Below are positions 10,552 through 22,439 of a stretch of 64,000 nucleotides of DNA, piece after piece. Position numbers and translations under genes: made by a program. The notes under the pieces are model-generated. The model was not told the origin of the DNA. It made no database searches and saw only the letters and a list, made by a program, of their open reading frames with translations. The DNA lies in the NCBI RefSeq assembly GCF_030272615.1, contig NC_081414.1:916247648-916311647 (forward strand), in the 5' to 3' direction. Numbering within the stretch: the stretch's first letter is position 1; each line of letters starts with the position of its first letter. This DNA is from Cryptomeria japonica. Taxonomy: Eukaryota; Streptophyta; Pinopsida; Cupressales; Cupressaceae.

Positions 10552-13542
10552 TGTCATGTTCCCTCCTTAATCCTTATATATAACCTAGTTGAAGCAATTA
10601 TTATTATTAATTAATATAATATCTAATAACAAATAATTATTTGAAGCTATTAAATACTTATTTATTTATTAAATATTATTATTAATTAATATTTATTAAT
10701 AATAATCTTCTTGAAATATTCAAATAGAATAAATTCATATTATTATAATAAACATTGTATAAACAATGATATTACATATTAATATCTATTTAAAGCAATG
10801 TTAGAGACGAATGGTTTTAGGAGGAAAGAACTTATAACAAAATTTGTTAATTATTAATAAGTGGCGATCCCTAACAACGAGCGGTCATATTATGGCATGA
10901 GTCACCACCCTTACAAGGATAGTGGTCGTGGCAAAAGACATACCCGTTCAAACCGATGGGGATATATTATACTGACCTACGGAGAAGGAATTTAGGGAAA
11001 TAGCTTCCAGACGAGTGGTAAAAAAGGAAGGAATCGTTTCAGGTAAGTACTTCTGCCATAAGACTAGTATGGAAAGGCATTTGTGATATTAAAATAAAAC
11101 GAATATAATTAAACCGATAGGCTTTTAGTGGTGGCTTTTACCCGTAGAAGTGTAAGACAATCCGGTAACTCTTCCTTTCTGGTGACGGTCACTTTTCCCA
11201 ACCAGCTGCGAGCGGCAAGTGGCTTCTTCTTATCAAATTCATTCTACATTTGCCTTAAATAAAAACTGCAGATTAAATAACGGTTTGAACTTTTAATCGC
11301 CAGCGTTCACCCTATTTCGTTCAGCTCAATATTAAAAAAAATTCATTCTTTCCATCAATGCAGCTTCGAGGGTGGGAGATTTGTGTAATTGAAATAACTA
11401 TATTTGAAGCGGAATGAGACAGCTTTTTGCTCCAACACAGTTATTTTAAAATAATATCATGAATTTTATGATCTTCAACATCATTTGATAAACTTAAAGT
11501 AGATTTAAAGTGGAGATGTTTTAAACTTCAAAAATTTAATTATTAAATTTATTTGAACTTTTGAAAATAAATAAAATAATATTTTTAAACATATTAAACT
11601 TTGTTTTTTATAATTAAATTAATTTTTTTTTAAATATTCAATTTCACTGTCATCATATAAATAGTGTTTATTTAGTAGAATTTTCAAAACATATCATTTG
11701 TTTAAGTGAGAGGAATTACATTTGATTCCTTTTTCAAAGAAGATAATATTTAATTATCTCCACAAATTAAATGAATGCAGTTAATAATTTGATTCCTCGT
11801 TTTATTTTTGAATGTCTTTCACGTCCATCATTTAGTTTCCATTCTCGTTTCATTTTTTTTACGTTTCCATTCCATCCGCTACTAGCGATAATTTCTAAAA
11901 AGATTTATTATGCCTATACTAAATTTTTTTAAATCTAATATTTAATTTTTTTTTACATTTCCATTCCATCCGTTTACATGTGAGATCATTATTTTTAGTA
12001 TTTCTGTGGCTAAAAAGCATTCCCACAACGTTCATTGAAATCGACGGTGAAAATTGTGTTTTGTTTCTGGAATGCATCCGCACCATACATGTCTGACCAT
12101 TCCTAATTTAAAACCCTAAAAATTGTTTTGTGACTGGTAATTATTATAATTTTTATTCTAATAAACCCTTGAAGTTGTGTTTCTTTCCTGAAGTCGATTG
12201 TGCTCAAACCAGAAGAAGATTTAGTCTAATGTTATAATGCTTTTACAATCAGACCTATCGGCCTCCTGTTGCAGGCACTTCCCCTGCAACTGCTAGTATA
12301 CTAGAGTCTGTACAATTTGGTACGATAAACTGTTAGACAAAGATCATAGGTGGATTAATCAAGGATATTACTGTTAATAGATATACAGCGAACATACAAA
12401 TTACAGTGACATGTATATAATAATAATCAGAGAATCACAAAATAGCACAAAATAATCTTTAATGAATTGGTATTTGGTACTATTTGGTATTACCGACACA
12501 TAGCAGATATAAGAATAAAGTAACTATGGTTTGATAAAAAACTACCTTTAAATGATAATATTATGGGAATACAATTAATGTAATCTGATTAATAAGCAAC
12601 GATGATAAAAGGCACAGTAGAATTAATATATCAATGAACAGCCCCAGGTATGTCTCTACTGCCAAAGGTACAAGATAATTATTGTATAAGAAAGAGAAAT
12701 CGAATCATACAGCCATAGTGTGTCACGGGTATAAACCAGTCAACATACTGATAATAAACATGTTAATAATCTGTGATACATTAATGGTTAAATACAATAA
12801 CGTCTAGGTGAATTGACAATGAAATTTTCAGTATCGTAAGTTCACTATGCTGTCATTGTAATTATAATAATAAATGACCCACAAGTAAGATGTAAGGTAT
12901 AAACTGGTAAAACACCAATAGAGTTAATGTAACAAATCTGAAAATGTAACATCTTTGCTTTTGCTAGTATGCATGGGGATGTGTTAATTGTAGCCTGATA
13001 AAGTTTGTATGAATAATGAAGAATATAATTCATAATAATAATAACAGAAACTACAATATGTTTAATAGTAATATTAATATAAAGTTATTCATACTTAATT
13101 TCACATATTATGGCAGACCAGATCTGACACATTGTCAGATTTGTCTGCCACTACAGTTACTAAGTGGGACAATGATTAGTGTTTTAGGAAATGGGCAGTG
13201 TTAGTGATTCATACTATAGAATCTGTTCTATATTAAAGGGTTGATTAATCAAATAATATTTCATAAAGAACTACTTTGAAAAAAAAAACATATAGCATAA
13301 TATTGTTTAAACTTCTATATATATATAGAAATATAGAAACGGTGATTTGAATGAACTAGTAAACGTGAGATTATAAATCTGATTGAATTATCAATTCAAT
13401 ATCGGGAAGAAGATTATGTTATCACTGATTGAATCCAGGTTAAGATGGTTTTGTCTCCTAGTCAATGTAGTTTAAGTCATGAGTATATTGAAATAGATTA
13501 ATTATGGCTACAATGTGCCTAGTCCTAGTAAGGGACATTACA
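10552..13542 (+). mobile_element. Solo LTR (3.0 kb) inserted in element A
   Basis: Begins TGTCATGTTCCCTCC and ends AGTAAGGGACATTACA, with exact flanking duplications AAAAC (10547-10551 and 13543-13547). The ends form a short inverted repeat of the same TGT(A/C)ATGTCCC type seen in the other gypsy LTRs here. The interior is AT-rich and no coding sequence, primer-binding site or second LTR was seen. Orientation is taken from the TGTCATG start shared with element D. Confidence 0.8.
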
Positions 13543-13547
13543 AAAAC

Positions 13548-14529
13548 CCTCATTAAATCTCCATTTTCAAACTTGTATAAGGTCTGATCATAAAAACAAA
13601 GTCTGAAGACAAGCTGATATAATCAGAAAATGGTAAAAATAAGCTCAAAAAGTATACCACAAGTCTGGAAAATAATTGGAAAAGCGGTGTAAAGGTCTGA
13701 TTTTCTGATTTTTTAAGTCTAAGTACACCTTCCAAGGTCCAATAATGGCTGCCAAAAGTCAAAAGATAACCTGCAAATAGTGAAAATCACTGAACTGAAG
13801 TAGTCACAGCCATGTAGAATGTTTGCATTTGAATGGTTTTACCTCTCCAAGGTCAACATTGATCAAATCGGGCACAAATATGTGGCTGGAAGTGAAAAAT
13901 AAGTCCGAGGACAGCTCAGAAAAATGAAGTTTCAGACTGTAACAGCAATGACTTCCACACAAAGTGCCCCAAAACTCTCCAAATTTGATGTCCAAATGAA
14001 ATCACCTCAGCTGAAAATGAAAATCAGATCTGAAAAATGAAAGTTCCAGCCAATGACCAGCAATGTTGGTCAAAGAATGATGTCCAAACAAACCTCAACT
14101 ATGGCGCCAAACTCAGATTTAAATGTAATTGCAGCCTCTATCAACAGTGGCGTCCAAACTTAAGCACAAAAATTGCCCAAAATGTGGGGCGATTAGCCAC
14201 ACACAAAGTCGTGGCTCTCGCAACAATGGTGCCCTTCACCAAAATCGTCGAAAATGTGGCTTGATCAGCCACTAAACTTGCTGTAACTCCCTCTCCAATG
14301 GTGGTGCCCAGGTTTGATTGGGCAAAAATCACCTCTAAATCTACAACTTAACCTTCAACAATGGTGTCAAATTGACACTTGGGCAAAAATCGCCCAGCTG
14401 GAACTTCAACTTGCCTCCAATCCGCATCTTCAACAATCACATCAACGCAAAAATAATAATATTATATTGTTGGCTGGGTCTCCTTATTCATGTTTTCACC
14501 TTGAAACTTCACCACACAAGCAATGTGGG
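13548..14529 (-). other. Element A upstream region, non-coding
   Basis: Left between two insertions. It holds repeated short phrases around AATGGTG, GGCGTCCAAA and GGGC(A/G)AAAATC at 14090-14400, suggesting another degenerate repeat series within the upstream region of A. No open frame with family similarity is present. Confidence 0.4.
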
Positions 14530-15722
14530 TGTCATGTCCCCTAATAAGTGATTGACGAATGTATGAAAATATTAATTATTTTATATAAATTCCCCATTCA
14601 CTTATATAAATAATTAATATTTACAAGGCATATCTTTTAATTATATGTATTTTTGTTTAGCTGTAATTAGTCTTAACTATTACGGGATTTCTTGACCAAC
14701 TGATGTTAATAAAAGGATGGGAACCCGAGATGGAGGATATAGAGTTTTCATAAAAACAATTGGTGGAAGAGTTTATTGGAAGTCTGCGTGTGTTAAATAC
14801 ACATCCCAGAATTTCTTAGCCTTTCGTCAGTCTCTCAGACTGGCCTATTGGTCATACGTTACTGGAGGAGAAACCATTGGTTATTCCAAAATGAAGTCCC
14901 GATGAAACCTGGAGCGTATTTGGAGAATGTTTAATTACAAACTCAAATCGCACCGTCGCGGAATGCTTAAATGATGAAATTGCAGAGGGTGGTGTTCATG
15001 GTTTGTCCACACGAAACAACGGGAACACGTGAACTCTTCACGCCGTCGATCCCTCTGCAACCCCGAGCACAAGGCTAACCGTAGCATAGCGGGGAAGCAC
15101 TCAGAAAATATCTATTTCAGCATTCTCCCAAGTACACCTGATATTGAGTGAACAGTTGAATACAAACCTTTTTCCGTTTATACAAGACCAAGACCCGATA
15201 TCGAGTGTTCTTCCGACTTACCCCTGCAGTCGCGTTGGCAGCATTACCAAGGGTGTAGGAGAAGTGACGTGTTTCAATGTAGCGGAAGAATTATTTCCGT
15301 GGAGTAGCAGAAAGAGAATACCGGTGTAGCAGTAGTATCATCACCATGGAGCAGCAGAAATAGAATATCGGGAGTATCGAGATCGTGGTAGGGATTGTTG
15401 CAGGCAGCACACGATTAAGAAGGTCTGTCTTCTCATGTGCACAGCGAATCCATTCTTCGATGATCAACAGCACGTGCATAGCATCAACAATTACAGAGCA
15501 GATAACAGGTGCACTACGTCTATATATATATTTGAATAATGAATGCCTAGTTCTGTCAATTACTGAAATAACAGCAAGTAGGAAGGGAATTAAATTCATA
15601 TGAATGAGAAATATCACTGCTTGTATGTTATTCATTGTTCTGTCATATCTCACTAGCTATATTGGGAAAGATTTTGCTAATGAGCTGGACAAATGTCTAA
15701 TAAATAATTAAGGAATTTTACA
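14530..15722 (+). repeat. 5' LTR of element D
   Basis: 1193 bp, from TGTCATGTCCCC to GGAATTTTACA, directly followed by the primer-binding site. A TATA stretch (CTATATATATATTT) near 15518-15531 suggests transcription starting near 15555, leaving about 170 nt of R-U5. Its last 140 bp recur at the end of the element. Confidence 0.85.
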
Positions 15723-15723
15723 G

Positions 15724-15735
15724 TGGTATCAAAGC
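15724..15735 (+). promoter_or_regulatory. Primer-binding site of element D
   Basis: TGGTATCAAAGC begins two bases after the 5' LTR end. It is one base different from TGGTATCAGAGC, the usual plant complement to the 3' end of initiator methionine tRNA. Confidence 0.85.
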
Positions 15736-15791
15736 TTTTGAATCTTGCCAGCCTGTAGGGTGTTGAAACTTCATGAAAACTTAATGCACAG

Positions 15792-17070
15792 TTGAGTATG
15801 CACCAAGGAAATTATAATTTCCGAAGTACTAGGGCCCGTCAAAACAGATTTCAAAACTCACCTTTAACTCAGAGTAGTTCATCTATTCTGTTTGAAATTG
15901 AGGATAGCCACACCGAAACTGACGAGGAATTTATTTTTGAAACCAACATGGGAGACCTGGATAACAATAGGGACCTATTGGCTGCATTAATCAGAAGTCA
16001 GCAAGATATGCAAGATAATGTTAACAGAATGACCAACTTGATGACCCAATTTATGGCTAATAATTTAAATCAGCACCAACATAATGATAGACAGAATAAT
16101 CAACATCAAAATAATGGGGGAAACAATGGGGGTAGAGATGAACAGTCAGTCAATAATCAGCCAGAAAGAACAGGAACAGCAAGACCATTTATGCCTACAT
16201 TTACTATTAGAAACCAGCCACCTAAAAATGAACCTACAATAAGAGAAATACAGGAAGAAATACATCAGGATTGGTTAGGTTCTGGAGAAGAATTCAGATC
16301 AACAATGACATTTAGAGAATATTTAGATGTCAAAATGAAACATAGGCCAAGAGGACAGCATAGTAACAACAGTGAATTGCAAAGAAAAATTGGAAAAATA
16401 TCCATTCCTTATTTTGATGGAACAAGTAAAACAACTGCTCGGGCCTGGGTGCAAAAATTAGACATAATACTTCCAATTAAATCCTATGTTGGAAGAGGAG
16501 GCAATCAAATATGTTGCATTACATCTTGACGGTATAGCAAATGAATGGTGGCATCGTGGGCAAATAAGCCTGGGTCATAATTTGATAGGTACTTATGTTG
16601 AGTTCACTGAGAAACTTATTGATAGGTTTGATTCTAAAGATCCTGAATTACATCTTAAAGATTTGAGTCAGCTTAAGCAAACTGGAACTGTTGAGCAATA
16701 TATTTCTGAATTTGAAAAATTGGCAGTCTTAGTTACTAAAATTTCAGAAAGACATAAGATTGTAATATTTATAGATGGATTGTATGATTCCCTCAAAGGG
16801 TGGGTTAAGTTCTTAAACCCCCTCACCTTACAAACAGCTGTCAAAAGAGCAAGAGAATTAGAACCATCTTCAAAAGGAAATTTTTTTAATAAAAGACCAC
16901 CTCCTAAACTAGAAAAAGACAAACAACCTTTCAACAAAGATAATTTCCCTAAAAACAGGTTAGACAAGGAGGAAAGGGAAGAGTCAGAAGGAAAAAACTA
17001 TGCTTCAATTGTAGGGAAGCATGGCAACCTAGACATAGATGTTTAGGGAAGGGAAAAATTCATTATATTG
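15792..17070 (+). pseudogene. gag of element D (frameshifted)
   Basis: 15792-16529 encodes the N-terminal part, rich in Asn/Gln, ending at the block YFDGTSKTTARAWVQKLD. A frameshift near 16495 moves to 16486-17046, which holds the core capsid-like region (NEWWHRGQISLGH, FTEKLIDRFDSKDPELHL) typical of the plant Retrotrans_gag family. A second frameshift near 16995 hides the nucleocapsid knuckle: in the third frame, 17000-17043 reads CFNCREAWQPRHRC, a CX2CX7HXC motif. Gag would coat the RNA in virus-like particles. The frameshifts make it non-functional as it stands. Confidence 0.85.
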
Positions 17071-17075
17071 AGGTT

Positions 17076-17580
17076 ATGTCTGACAGTGAAGATGAAGAGA
17101 ATGTTGATCCTAACATAGAACAAGCATCACAGAACACAGAGTCAGAAACAAGTACTAAACAAGGAGGAGTAATAGCATCCATGACAGGAACTCCACATTA
17201 TAATATTTTCAGAGTTAGAGGAGTTTTGAATGGACAACATATAATTGTTATGCTTGATAGTGGGTCTACTCATAATTTTATAGATGCAGCACTTGTGGAA
17301 AGACATGGTTTGCAGACTTAAAAACATGAGGGATTTGATGTTAAGAGTAGCTGGTGGAACTAACTTATCTAGTACTCATAAAGTTCCTAAATTGAATATT
17401 ACTCTTGGCAATTACACTGTTACTGATGATTTTTATGTGATTGATTTGGCTGACACTAATGTTGTTTTGGGCATACAGTGGATGGAAACATTAGATGAAT
17501 ATACACAGAGTTTTAAAAGAATGGAATTCTCTTTTAAAATTGATGATACGAAGGTAGTCCTTCCTGGTATGTCTAACAGT
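17076..17580 (+). pseudogene. Protease region of element D
   Basis: 17076-17321 ends with the retroviral aspartic protease motif VMLDSGSTHNFI. The frame then shifts to 17284-17865, which continues with LNITLGNYTVTDDFYVID and VLGIQWM, the usual C-terminal protease block before reverse transcriptase. The active site is DSG, a known variant of DTG. The frameshift near 17320 disrupts it. Confidence 0.8.
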
Positions 17581-17699
17581 GGTCCCAGGATCGTCAGTGC
17601 TAGAAGAATGGAGGCTATTTTCAGACATGGAGATGTGGCATGGTCAGCACAATGTTTAATCTCCAACAAGGTATCAAGTTTTGAATCTAAATCTTATCA

Positions 17700-18425
17700 A
17701 GATGATTTGTTAACAGTATTAGATTCACATCATTTGGTTTTTAGTGATATTCCTCCAAGAGTCCCACCTGATAGAGGATTTGAACATACTATTGAATTAG
17801 AAGAAGGTGCTAAAACAGTTATGACTACTCCTTATAGACACCCTAAAACATTCAAGGATGAATAGAAAAGGCAATTAAGGAATTATTGGACATGGGGCAT
17901 ATCAGACCTAGTTCTAGTCCTTTTGCATCATTTGTAGTGTTGGTAAAAAAGAAGGATGGAACTCTTCGGATGTGTATTGATTACAGAGCTCTTAACAAGA
18001 AAACAATCAAAAACAGGTATCCAATTCCTCGAATTGATGAATTGTTAGATGAATTGCATGGTGCTGTTTATTTTTCTAAAATTGATTTGAGATCCGAGTA
18101 TCATCAAATTAAGTTAAGAGAACAAGATATTCATAAAACTGCCTTTCGCTGTCATTATGGTCATTATGAATTCTTAGTTATGCCGTTTGGCCTAACAAAT
18201 GCTCCGGCAACATTCCAGTCCTGTATGAATCATATTTTTAACAAACAGTTAAGGAAATTTTTGCTAGTATTCTTTGATGATATATTGATTTATAGCAAAA
18301 CTTGGGAAGAACATTTGAAACATATTGATATAGTTCTGGGTATTATGGAATCACAATCACTGTATGCAAAGGCCTCTAAATGTGAATTTGGAATGACTGA
18401 AATTTTGTATTTAGGGCATATTTAG
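17700..18425 (+). pseudogene. Truncated reverse transcriptase of element D
   Basis: The N-terminal approach GFEHTIELEEGAKT lies in the 17284-17865 frame. After a frameshift at about 17866, 17886-18425 encodes fingers and palm: [44 protein letters not shown] and the catalytic FFDDILIYS. It stops after EILYLGH where the deletion joins 3' LTR sequence. The thumb, RNase H and integrase are lost. Confidence 0.9.
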
Positions 18426-18555
18426 GGAATTGAATTCATGTGAATGAGAAATATCACTGCCAGTAAATTGTTCTGTCATATCTTACTGGCTATATTGGGA
18501 AAGATTTTGCTAATGAGCTGGACAAATGTCTAATAAATAATTAAGGAATTTTACA
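18421..18555 (+). repeat. Remnant of the 3' LTR of element D
   Basis: Matches 15583-15722 of the 5' LTR (GAATGAGAAATATCACTGC, GGGAAAGATTTTGCTAATG) with a few changes and small gaps, ending in the same TTTTACA before the target duplication. Its 5' edge is the deletion breakpoint; TTAGGG or GGGAATT may be the junction microhomology. Confidence 0.85.
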
Positions 18556-18560
18556 GTGGG

Positions 18561-19678
18561 CTAAAAACTTGCCTGGGGAAAATTGATTTGCCTTGGGATA
18601 AAAATTTATCATTTAATAATTATTGTCAGGCATTAAATAATTGTAACAAGACACACTTAACATTTAAATCATTCACTTTGCATCAAATTTAAGCCAAATG
18701 GGGGAAAATCGATCCATGTTAGGACATCAAAATTCATTAAATCTTTACCACAACTCATCATAGATAGCCATTTGGGGAAAATCGATCCCCATTGGGAGCA
18801 TCAAAATTCATCATTTCACTCACTAAGTCCCAAAAATCCACACTGGGGGAAAAACGTGGGTCATCTAGATACCCAATTCTGTCATTTTAGTCCATAAACC
18901 ACATTTTGGGGAAAATCAATCCACATCTAGACAATCCTCTGCATTCTTTTCCTTGAATTTGTTCATAAACTGGCTTTGGGGGACAAAGAATTTTGTCTAC
19001 ATTAAACTTCTTCATTCATTCCTGGGGAAATTCACACCTCATTGGGAAAATTCCCAACACTTAGTCAAATTTTGGACCTCACAGTGGAAAAACATGGTCC
19101 ATCAAGACAATTATCAGGATACCTAGGGAAAACACCCCTCATCAGGAAAATGAGGAGAAAATCATGAACCATTAGGAAAAAGTCCATTTATACCTTTAAA
19201 ACTCAAGAAAAAACGTCCTTCATCGAGAAAACTCACTTTTAGACTTCCATTTCATATTTTCCATCAAGACTTTGATGATTTTAGCACCACTAAATATCCA
19301 GACATGTCACTTTTCATAGTTATGCATCAAGACATTCACCATTTTAATTGAATTTGAGTGGGAAAAAAGGGATTCCATCGAGGTAAAATGCAATTTTGAC
19401 TCGATTATCCTCCTAGAAGTGGAAAAACAACCCCTAAAGGACCTCTTAATGCTTAGGCACAAAAACATCACTGACTTAGACACATTTAAACTCATTGACG
19501 CTCAAAATCCAGACTTAAACAAAATTTAGGACCACCTAGACAGTTTAACATTTTATACGTTTGATCCTATTCAAAACTCAAAACCCTAATAGCGCCTTAG
19601 GCATGATCACTTCAAAAAATGAGACTCGGGCACTTGAAACACAAAATTGTTGCCTGACTGCCAAAACCCTGAACTAAT
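18561..19678 (-). repeat. Degenerate GGGGAAAA repeat series in the upstream region of A
   Basis: Element A sequence with about ten diverged units spaced about 30-75 bp apart between 18570 and 19250. Each starts with GGGGAAAA or a variant and is followed by TCGATCC, then CATTGGG or CATC(A/T)AGA. Clear units are near 18698, 18772, 18842, 18904, 18975, 19020 and 19083. It begins about 70 bp inside the 5' end of A (ignoring the inserted solo LTR) and so lies in the most distal upstream part. No gene was seen. Confidence 0.6.
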
Positions 19679-20917
19679 TGTTAGACAGTTCAAATAATCA
19701 AAAGACAAATGAGAGGGGGGGGTGAATCAGTTGTCACAAATTACCAGAACATTTAGCAATTAAAACTTTAATACCGGAACCCAAAACATTAATACCGGAA
19801 TGCTTAAACCAAATACCGGAATAGCAGTTAAACCAATTACGCATAAACAATAATCACAGAATAAATACCATCCACATGACACCAAGATTTATAGGTAGAA
19901 AACTCAATAAAGGGAAAAACCATGGTGGGAAGCCTACCCACAATCAGATAATACTTCTGCAGTATGTGAATTACAATTGAGGGGCCTGCACTTGCAAGAA
20001 GGCCAACAACCTAGAGCACACTGCTCATCACAAAAAGAGTCTCACCAACTACATAGAAATCCAGACTACAATCCGGAAGAAGGAATGAACTGCAAAGATA
20101 GCATCTCCTATGCCTGGGTACAGTTTCGGTTAATCTCAATACCGCAGGACTAAATCCACTTACATAAACCCAATTCGATCTCCAATGATCGATCAAATCC
20201 TCTGCTTGAATGACATTACATTATTCGCACATTACATATCCATATCCCATTCCTTGACCTTATACCTATGATGATCTACAATGAGATCTTACATCATATA
20301 TATACAAACCCTCGACCATAAACAATCAAGTCGGCCACCAGACAATAAACCAATTACATAATTACAAAACATGTCGGCCTTCGACCAAACAAATAATATC
20401 CAACTCATAAGACATCCCAAAAACACATCGAGAGGCCCAATCCATACGTTACATTAAGCTGGTCCATGACCTAGATCAATCGGGACCCAATATAGGTTCA
20501 TACGCTAAAGCAATGATCTCCATTCGCCAAGTCTCGAACATGATCACCAACAACATCCCGATTTCCACTAGAAGCTACACCAACACCACTTATGCAATTC
20601 ATCAAAGATCTTCATCAAAAGCTCTGTTGGTGAAACCCTCGCCAAAACCACAAGCCAAGCTTCCAAGCAAGCAGGATAGCATCCGATCACCAGACCAAAA
20701 CCAACTGACTAAATCTAAACATGAGTATCATGAATAAGCCAATTCCATAACCAAATCATACCGGAGCATACCGGATCATGCCAAATCTAAACCAACCAAA
20801 AACTACTCAACCTACCGAGACCAGAAGAGTGTCGGTAAAGCATCCAAAACAGCTAGTGTTGACATCAATGACAAAACATCAATGCAACACATAATCAATT
20901 CCTCCAAATGGCCAACA
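19679..20917. mobile_element. Solo LTR-like element (1.2 kb), TACCGG type, inserted in element A
   Basis: Begins TGTTAGACAG and ends TGGCCAACA. The flanks are CTAAT (19674-19678) and CTAAC (20918-20922), a 4-of-5 duplication. It shares a G-run followed by TGAATCAGT near its start, scattered TACCGG words and an end with CATCAATGAC...GCCAACA with the better delimited unit at 26061-27237. No coding sequence was seen. The exact start is less certain than the end. Confidence 0.6.
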
Positions 20918-20994
20918 CTAACATGACGCAAAAAGCAGGAAAGGGGGGTCCTCGTTTACGACGGGGCAATGTGTGAAAAGGTGACAACAAGACT

Positions 20995-21300
20995 CAAGTT
21001 CAATTCCCCATAAGGACTTCTAAAGCAAAACTTTAAGTTGTGACTCTTGGTCATCCATAGTTGGCGTCTAATATGGAGGTTATTTCTAAAGAAAAGTGAA
21101 TTTCTAAGTAGTGACTCTTGGTATTCCATAGATGATTTCTAATATGTTTGCTTGAAAGGAGCTTGTATTGGTCCAATGTTGATGCTCGCATGAGCAAGAT
21201 ATTTGTAGTTGATATTCAATCCAGAAAAAATTTAGACTCTTCATTTTAAAATACTTATTTTATTTTATTTATTTGTATTATGTCTCCTTACTAGCAAAAC
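20995..21300. other. Background with a short tandem duplication, no gene
   Basis: Old flanking sequence to the right of element A. Two copies of about 75 bp (around 21020-21085 and 21087-21155) share TTCTAAAG and GTGACTCTTGG. No coding capacity was recognised. Confidence 0.5.
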
Positions 21301-22170
21301 ATGGTTGATTATATTACTACTTGTGAGGCGGGGTTCAAACCCTCTAACGAAGAAGAGATAAAGGACCCCATTTTGTCACAAAAGGAGGCTGGTGTGAAAG
21401 CCACAAAAGACGAGCAATGAGAGATATGGAGGAAAAAGGGTTGCACCATCATGACGGATGGTTAGACAGATAGAAGAAATAGAACATTGCTAAATTTTCT
21501 TGTTTGTTCCTCAAGAGATAGAAGAAACGGAACTTTAAATTTATGCTTAATTGAAGCATTGATTTTATTTCTTTCTCAGGCAGCATAGCATTCATCAAAT
21601 CTATTGATGCTTCGGGAAACACCAAAAAATGTTGAATTCCTTTATGAAGCCTTGGAGGGAATCTTGGTTGAGGTGGGTGAGGAGAATGTGGTGCAAGTAG
21701 TTATAAATAATATAAAAAATTATATTGTTGCAGGTAAACCATTGATGGATAGGCACCCATCATTATTTTGGACTCCTTGTGTTGCTCATTGCCTTGACCT
21801 CATATTGGAGGATCTTGGCAAGACTCCATGGATCAAAGCGTTGTGGAGATAGCAAAAAATATTTGTAAATTCATGTACAATCATAAGTGGGTCCTCAATC
21901 TAATGAGGCAATTCATGGGAAAGGAGTCGACTTGTCTTGGAATAACCCAGTTTGCAACCAAATTTATCACATTACAATCCTTGCTTCAGGAAAAGGGAGC
22001 ATTGAGGCACATGTTATTTAGTGAGGAATGGACTTTCTCATCATATGCTAAGACTAATTGTAGTCGGCAGTTCTATTGTGAGATAGTAAATAATGTTTTC
22101 TTAGTAATAATTGGCCATGTAATGAATAGTTGTGCCTTGGTAGTTGCCGACAATTGGTACTCTTAAGCAA
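21301..22170 (+). pseudogene. hAT-family transposase pseudogene (DUF659 region)
   Basis: In pieces, the plus strand reads a plant hAT-like DUF659 protein: GCTIMTDG then DRRNRTLLNFLV (21440-21510), VVINNIKNYIVAGKPLMDRH then FWTPCVAHCLDLILEDLGK (21604-21852), then in another frame NICKFMYNHKWVLNLMRQF and ITQFATKFITLQSLL (21828-22166). Stops and a frameshift near 21840 interrupt it. The N-terminal BED zinc finger and the C-terminal dimerisation domain are not seen, nor are terminal inverted repeats, so this is an internal fragment of an old DNA transposon. Confidence 0.8.
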
Positions 22171-22439
22171 CCACTAGGTACTACGTATAGAAACATTATT
22201 ATTGCTTGTACACATTACATATTCGGGATATAAAAACATATCTTTCTAGCCATGTGTTGATGTTTATTGTTGTATGTTATATTGCTATATGTTACGTTTC
22301 TTTTGTAGTTTACACTGCATAGGTTAACTCACATTCCCTTTGGGAGTAAACATTTTGGTGTTATTGCTGATATGTACCTAGAGATCTAAGCTATCGAGGG
22401 GCAGTATGGCAACAAGAAATGTGAAACCGTAATGGGCCA
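22171..22439. other. Spacer between hAT relic and gag relic, no gene
   Basis: Unassigned AT-rich sequence. Neither hAT nor gag similarity is recognisable, and no repeat boundary was found. Confidence 0.4.

Larger units (their letters stand above)
14530..18555 (+). mobile_element. Element D: chromovirus with large internal deletion
   Basis: A Ty3/gypsy element flanked by exact duplications GTGGG (14525-14529 and 18556-18560). It has a complete 5' LTR (14530-15722), a primer-binding site, gag, protease and the first part of reverse transcriptase. It then jumps from reverse transcriptase directly into the last about 135 bp of the 3' LTR (18421-18555), which matches 15583-15722. RNase H, integrase, the polypurine tract and most of the 3' LTR are missing. 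The reverse transcriptase closely resembles that of element G, so both belong to one chromovirus group. Reading frames carry several frameshifts, so it cannot be autonomous. Confidence 0.9.
1..20989 (-). mobile_element. Element A: giant single-unit LTR-like element carrying an embedded gene (left end outside window)
   Basis: Read on the minus strand, the unit starts at 20989 with TGTTGTCACC, then TTTTCACACATTGCCCC, closely matching the starts of S1, C and S2 elsewhere in the window. It then runs through an array of short repeats (19678-18561), a palindromic minisatellite (about 10310-9600), a TATA box (9233-9226) and a leader, into a decayed gene (4232-337) homologous to those in B and C. A second TATA-like box lies at about 200. 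The flank after 20989 is AGACT, the expected 5-bp target duplication; its partner lies beyond position 1. Four younger insertions interrupt it: 4810-9064, 10552-13542, 14530-18555 and 19679-20917. Removing them leaves about 8.46 kb in the window, comparable to B and to C without S2. The order of parts equals that of C, which is why distant segments are assigned to one element. Confidence 0.75.

Noticed and set aside
15724-15735. tRNA gene fragments at PBS sequences
   Set aside because: Only the 12-13 bases complementary to the tRNA 3' end are present, at LTR edges. No cloverleaf or A/B boxes.
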